NCBI GenBank assembly: GCA_050732635.1
Contig: JBOHRE010000074.1
Span: 1 to 16,802, forward strand
DNA length: 16,802 nucleotides
Source: JBOHRE01 sp050732635
GTDB lineage: Bacteria; Gemmatimonadota; Gemmatimonadetes; Longimicrobiales; RSA9
Reading direction: 5' to 3'
Made by a program: the position numbers and the translations under genes. The notes beneath the pieces are model-generated. The model was not told the origin of the DNA, searched no databases, and saw nothing but the letters and a program-made list of their open reading frames with translations. Shown here in pieces: positions 15,828 to 16,802 of the stretch; within the stretch, counting starts at the first letter, position 1, and the number at the start of each line of letters is the position of its first letter.

Positions 15828-16328
15828 ATGAACACGATAGTGAGGACGTGCCTGGCGCTGGTGTTGCTCGCGCCCGCACCGCTGCGAGCGCAGTTGCTGG
15901 AGATGCGGCAGACCATCTTCGGCATGGATTGAGCCGTGTGCGCCCACGCCGTGCGCGTGGCCGTCCAGAAGCTGCCGGGTGTCGATACGGTGGCTGTCAG
16001 CTTGAACGAGGGCGTCGCCTCCGTCCGGTTCGCGGCGGAACATCGCATCAGCATCGAACAGGTGCGCGAGATCATCCGCTCGAACGGCTTCACGCCGAAG
16101 GAGGCGGTCGTGCGGATCGCCGGCTCCGTGTCCGAACGAGACGGACAGGCCGCGCTTCGGCTCCCGGGCCGCAAGGAGCCATATCTGCTCTACCGCGCGG
16201 CCGGCGCCGCACCTCCGGTCCTGCCGCCGCTCGGTGCACGCGTCGTGATCGCGGGCCGCGTTCCGGAAACGCCTCGCGGCGTGTCGGCACCGCCGTGGCT
16301 GATCATTCAGGAGGTTGAGACGCGGTGA
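15828..16328 (+). CDS. Candidate selenoprotein: secreted MerP-like HMA protein with in-frame TGA (Sec) at codon 35
   Basis: Read through the TGA, this is a 166-residue protein. A signal peptide ends near PLRA-Q (residues 1-21). An HMA domain follows with GMD-U-AVC (Sec35, Cys38), then AVQKLPGV and REIIRSNGFTP. A C-terminal extension of about 70 residues (about 90-166) has alternating hydrophobic strands that I cannot assign (possibly OB-like). The TGA takes the place of the first metal-binding Cys, giving UxxC. The SD GAGAGG precedes ATG 15828. After the TGA the frame stays open for 131 codons with GC-rich third positions, and its stop overlaps the next ATG (TGATG), so the downstream half still behaves as coding sequence. 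A SECIS-like hairpin follows at 15944. Probable role: capture of Hg(II) or another soft metal in the periplasm for the MerT-like partner. Alternatives are a nonsense mutation or a sequencing error (TGC to TGA). Confidence 0.8.
15930..15932 (+). other. In-frame TGA, predicted selenocysteine codon
   Basis: The TGA is in frame with ATG 15828 and with the stop at 16326-16328. It occupies the first cysteine position of GMDCxxC, which is TGC in the paralogous merP at 10381. Confidence 0.75.
15944..15960 (+). promoter_or_regulatory. Putative bacterial SECIS hairpin
   Basis: CCACGC pairs perfectly with GCGTGG around the loop CGTGC, a 17-nt hairpin that begins after exactly 11 nt from the TGA. As I recall, the minimal E. 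coli fdhF SECIS is also a 17-nt upper stem-loop 11 nt after UGA, with G-U in the loop that SelB contacts. Here G-U occupies loop positions 2-3. The bulged U of fdhF is absent. GC-rich DNA forms hairpins easily, so this is supportive only. Confidence 0.6.
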
Positions 16329-16693
16329 TGCGGTGGCGCGAGGCGCTCACGAGCGTTACGCCCGTCGCGATCTTCGGCACGCTGATCTGCTGCGCGCTGC
16401 CGATCGCGCTCGTTGCGCTCGGCGCCGGCGCCACGTTCGCCTCACTGGTTTCATCCATGCCGTGGCTCGTCACGCTGTCCCGGCAGAAGCACTGGATGTT
16501 CGCGGGCGCCGCGTTGCTACTCCTCATGAACTGGTGGGCACTCTACCGCTCGGGCGAGGCGTGCCGACCGGGCGGCGTCTGCCACTCCTCGCATCCTCTC
16601 GGACGAACCCTGCGCGGCGTATTCTGGGGCTCCACCGGACTGTACGCGTTGGGCTTCGTCGCTGCGTACATGTTGCCGCTCCTCGTGCTGTGA
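16328..16693 (+). CDS. MerT-like small membrane transporter
   Basis: The 121-residue protein has three or four hydrophobic segments (about 11-35, 57-73 and 98-120). The first contains the vicinal pair TLICCALPIALVALG (Cys21-Cys22), matching the CCxxPLxLVxLG pattern of MerT. A second pair CRPGGVC (Cys79, Cys85) is followed by His-Ser-Ser-His in the loop. These are the features needed to accept a soft metal ion from a periplasmic HMA protein and bring it across the inner membrane. The ATG at 16328 overlaps the stop of the candidate selenoprotein (TGATG), so it is probably translated by coupling to that gene; a GTG at 16325 is also possible. No reductase follows before the window ends. Confidence 0.75.
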   Translation: MRWREALTSVTPVAIFGTLICCALPIALVALGAGATFASLVSSMPWLVTLSRQKHWMFAGAALLLLMNWWALYRSGEACRPGGVCHSSHPLGRTLRGVFWGSTGLYALGFVAAYMLPLLVL

Positions 16694-16802
16694 CGTGACG
16701 CCACCGGGCCCGACCTTCAACGTTTCGTTGCGACCGACGGTATAGGGAGTCAGGAGGCAGGGGACCGTCCTTCGGCGAGTCCGCGGTCGTGTGGGCTGGG
16801 AC
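16694..16802 (+). other. Terminal non-coding stretch
   Basis: No gene can be recognised in the last 109 bases. AGGAGGC-like purines (around 16751-16758) could be a ribosome binding site for a gene beyond the window, but nothing can be assigned. Confidence 0.3.

Noticed and set aside
15828..15932. A 34-residue peptide ending at the TGA as the real product (pseudogene)
   Set aside because: Not excluded, but the precise placement at the metal-binding Cys, the intact downstream frame, the SECIS-like hairpin and the TGATG overlap make simple gene decay less likely.
15936..16328. A separate truncated HMA gene starting at GTG 15936
   Set aside because: It would lack the signal peptide and the first half of the metal site, and has no ribosome binding site. 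The upstream ATG at 15828 with a good SD and signal peptide is in the same frame, so readthrough of the TGA explains both parts better.
1..16802. CRISPR array, tRNA/rRNA genes, insertion sequences or integrase genes
   Set aside because: No regular spaced repeats, RNA-gene sequences, transposase-like proteins or terminal repeats were seen, so lateral transfer of the region cannot be shown from this window.

Overview
The window is a GC-rich heavy-metal resistance and handling region of a bacterium with an outer membrane. The outer membrane is implied by the complete TolC-type channel, adaptor and RND pump, and by a separate beta-barrel protein. Nothing fixes the taxon. A high-GC Gram-negative such as a member of Gemmatimonadota or a proteobacterium would fit. 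I see no rRNA, tRNA, transposase, integrase or CRISPR array, and no gene-free stretch longer than 300 bases. All genes lie on the + strand except one cation transporter.

Region 1 (36-503) is a small c-type cytochrome lipoprotein. Region 2 (about 583-9284) appears to be one long operon. It starts from a strong sigma70-like promoter with a BlaI/CopY-type palindrome between -35 and -10, and the predicted transcript begins with a perfect 12-bp stem. The genes are a CusC-like channel, a Met-rich CusB-like adaptor, and a CusA-like Cu(I)/Ag(I) RND pump with the three periplasmic methionines conserved. A BlaI/MecI-family repressor, an M56 (BlaR1-like) membrane peptidase, an unknown membrane protein and a DUF4198 protein follow. 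Several of these genes overlap by ATGA. The layout suggests a copper or silver efflux operon controlled by a two-component BlaI/M56 switch rather than by CusRS.

Region 3 (about 9386-14123) is a mercury and copper operon. A CsoR-family regulator with the Cys-His-Cys copper-sensor fingerprint sits behind an 18-bp perfect palindrome. It is followed by merT, a lipoprotein merP, merA without an N-terminal HMA domain, and a CopB-type (CPH motif) P1B-ATPase. On the opposite strand lies a CDF-like cation transporter (14166-14804).

Region 4 (14979-16693) is a three-gene unit: an outer-membrane beta-barrel protein, a secreted HMA (MerP-like) protein, and a small MerT-like membrane protein. This is the most interesting part of the window. 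The HMA gene has an in-frame TGA at 15930-15932, exactly where the first cysteine of the metal-binding GMDCxxC motif should be. The frame stays open and coding-like for 131 more codons and ends in a TGATG overlap with the next gene. A 17-nt hairpin lies exactly 11 nt after the TGA, with a G-U in its loop, matching the geometry of the minimal E. coli SECIS element. The simplest reading is a selenocysteine-containing (UxxC) heavy-metal-binding protein with an uncharacterised C-terminal extension, encoded between its own outer-membrane and inner-membrane partners.
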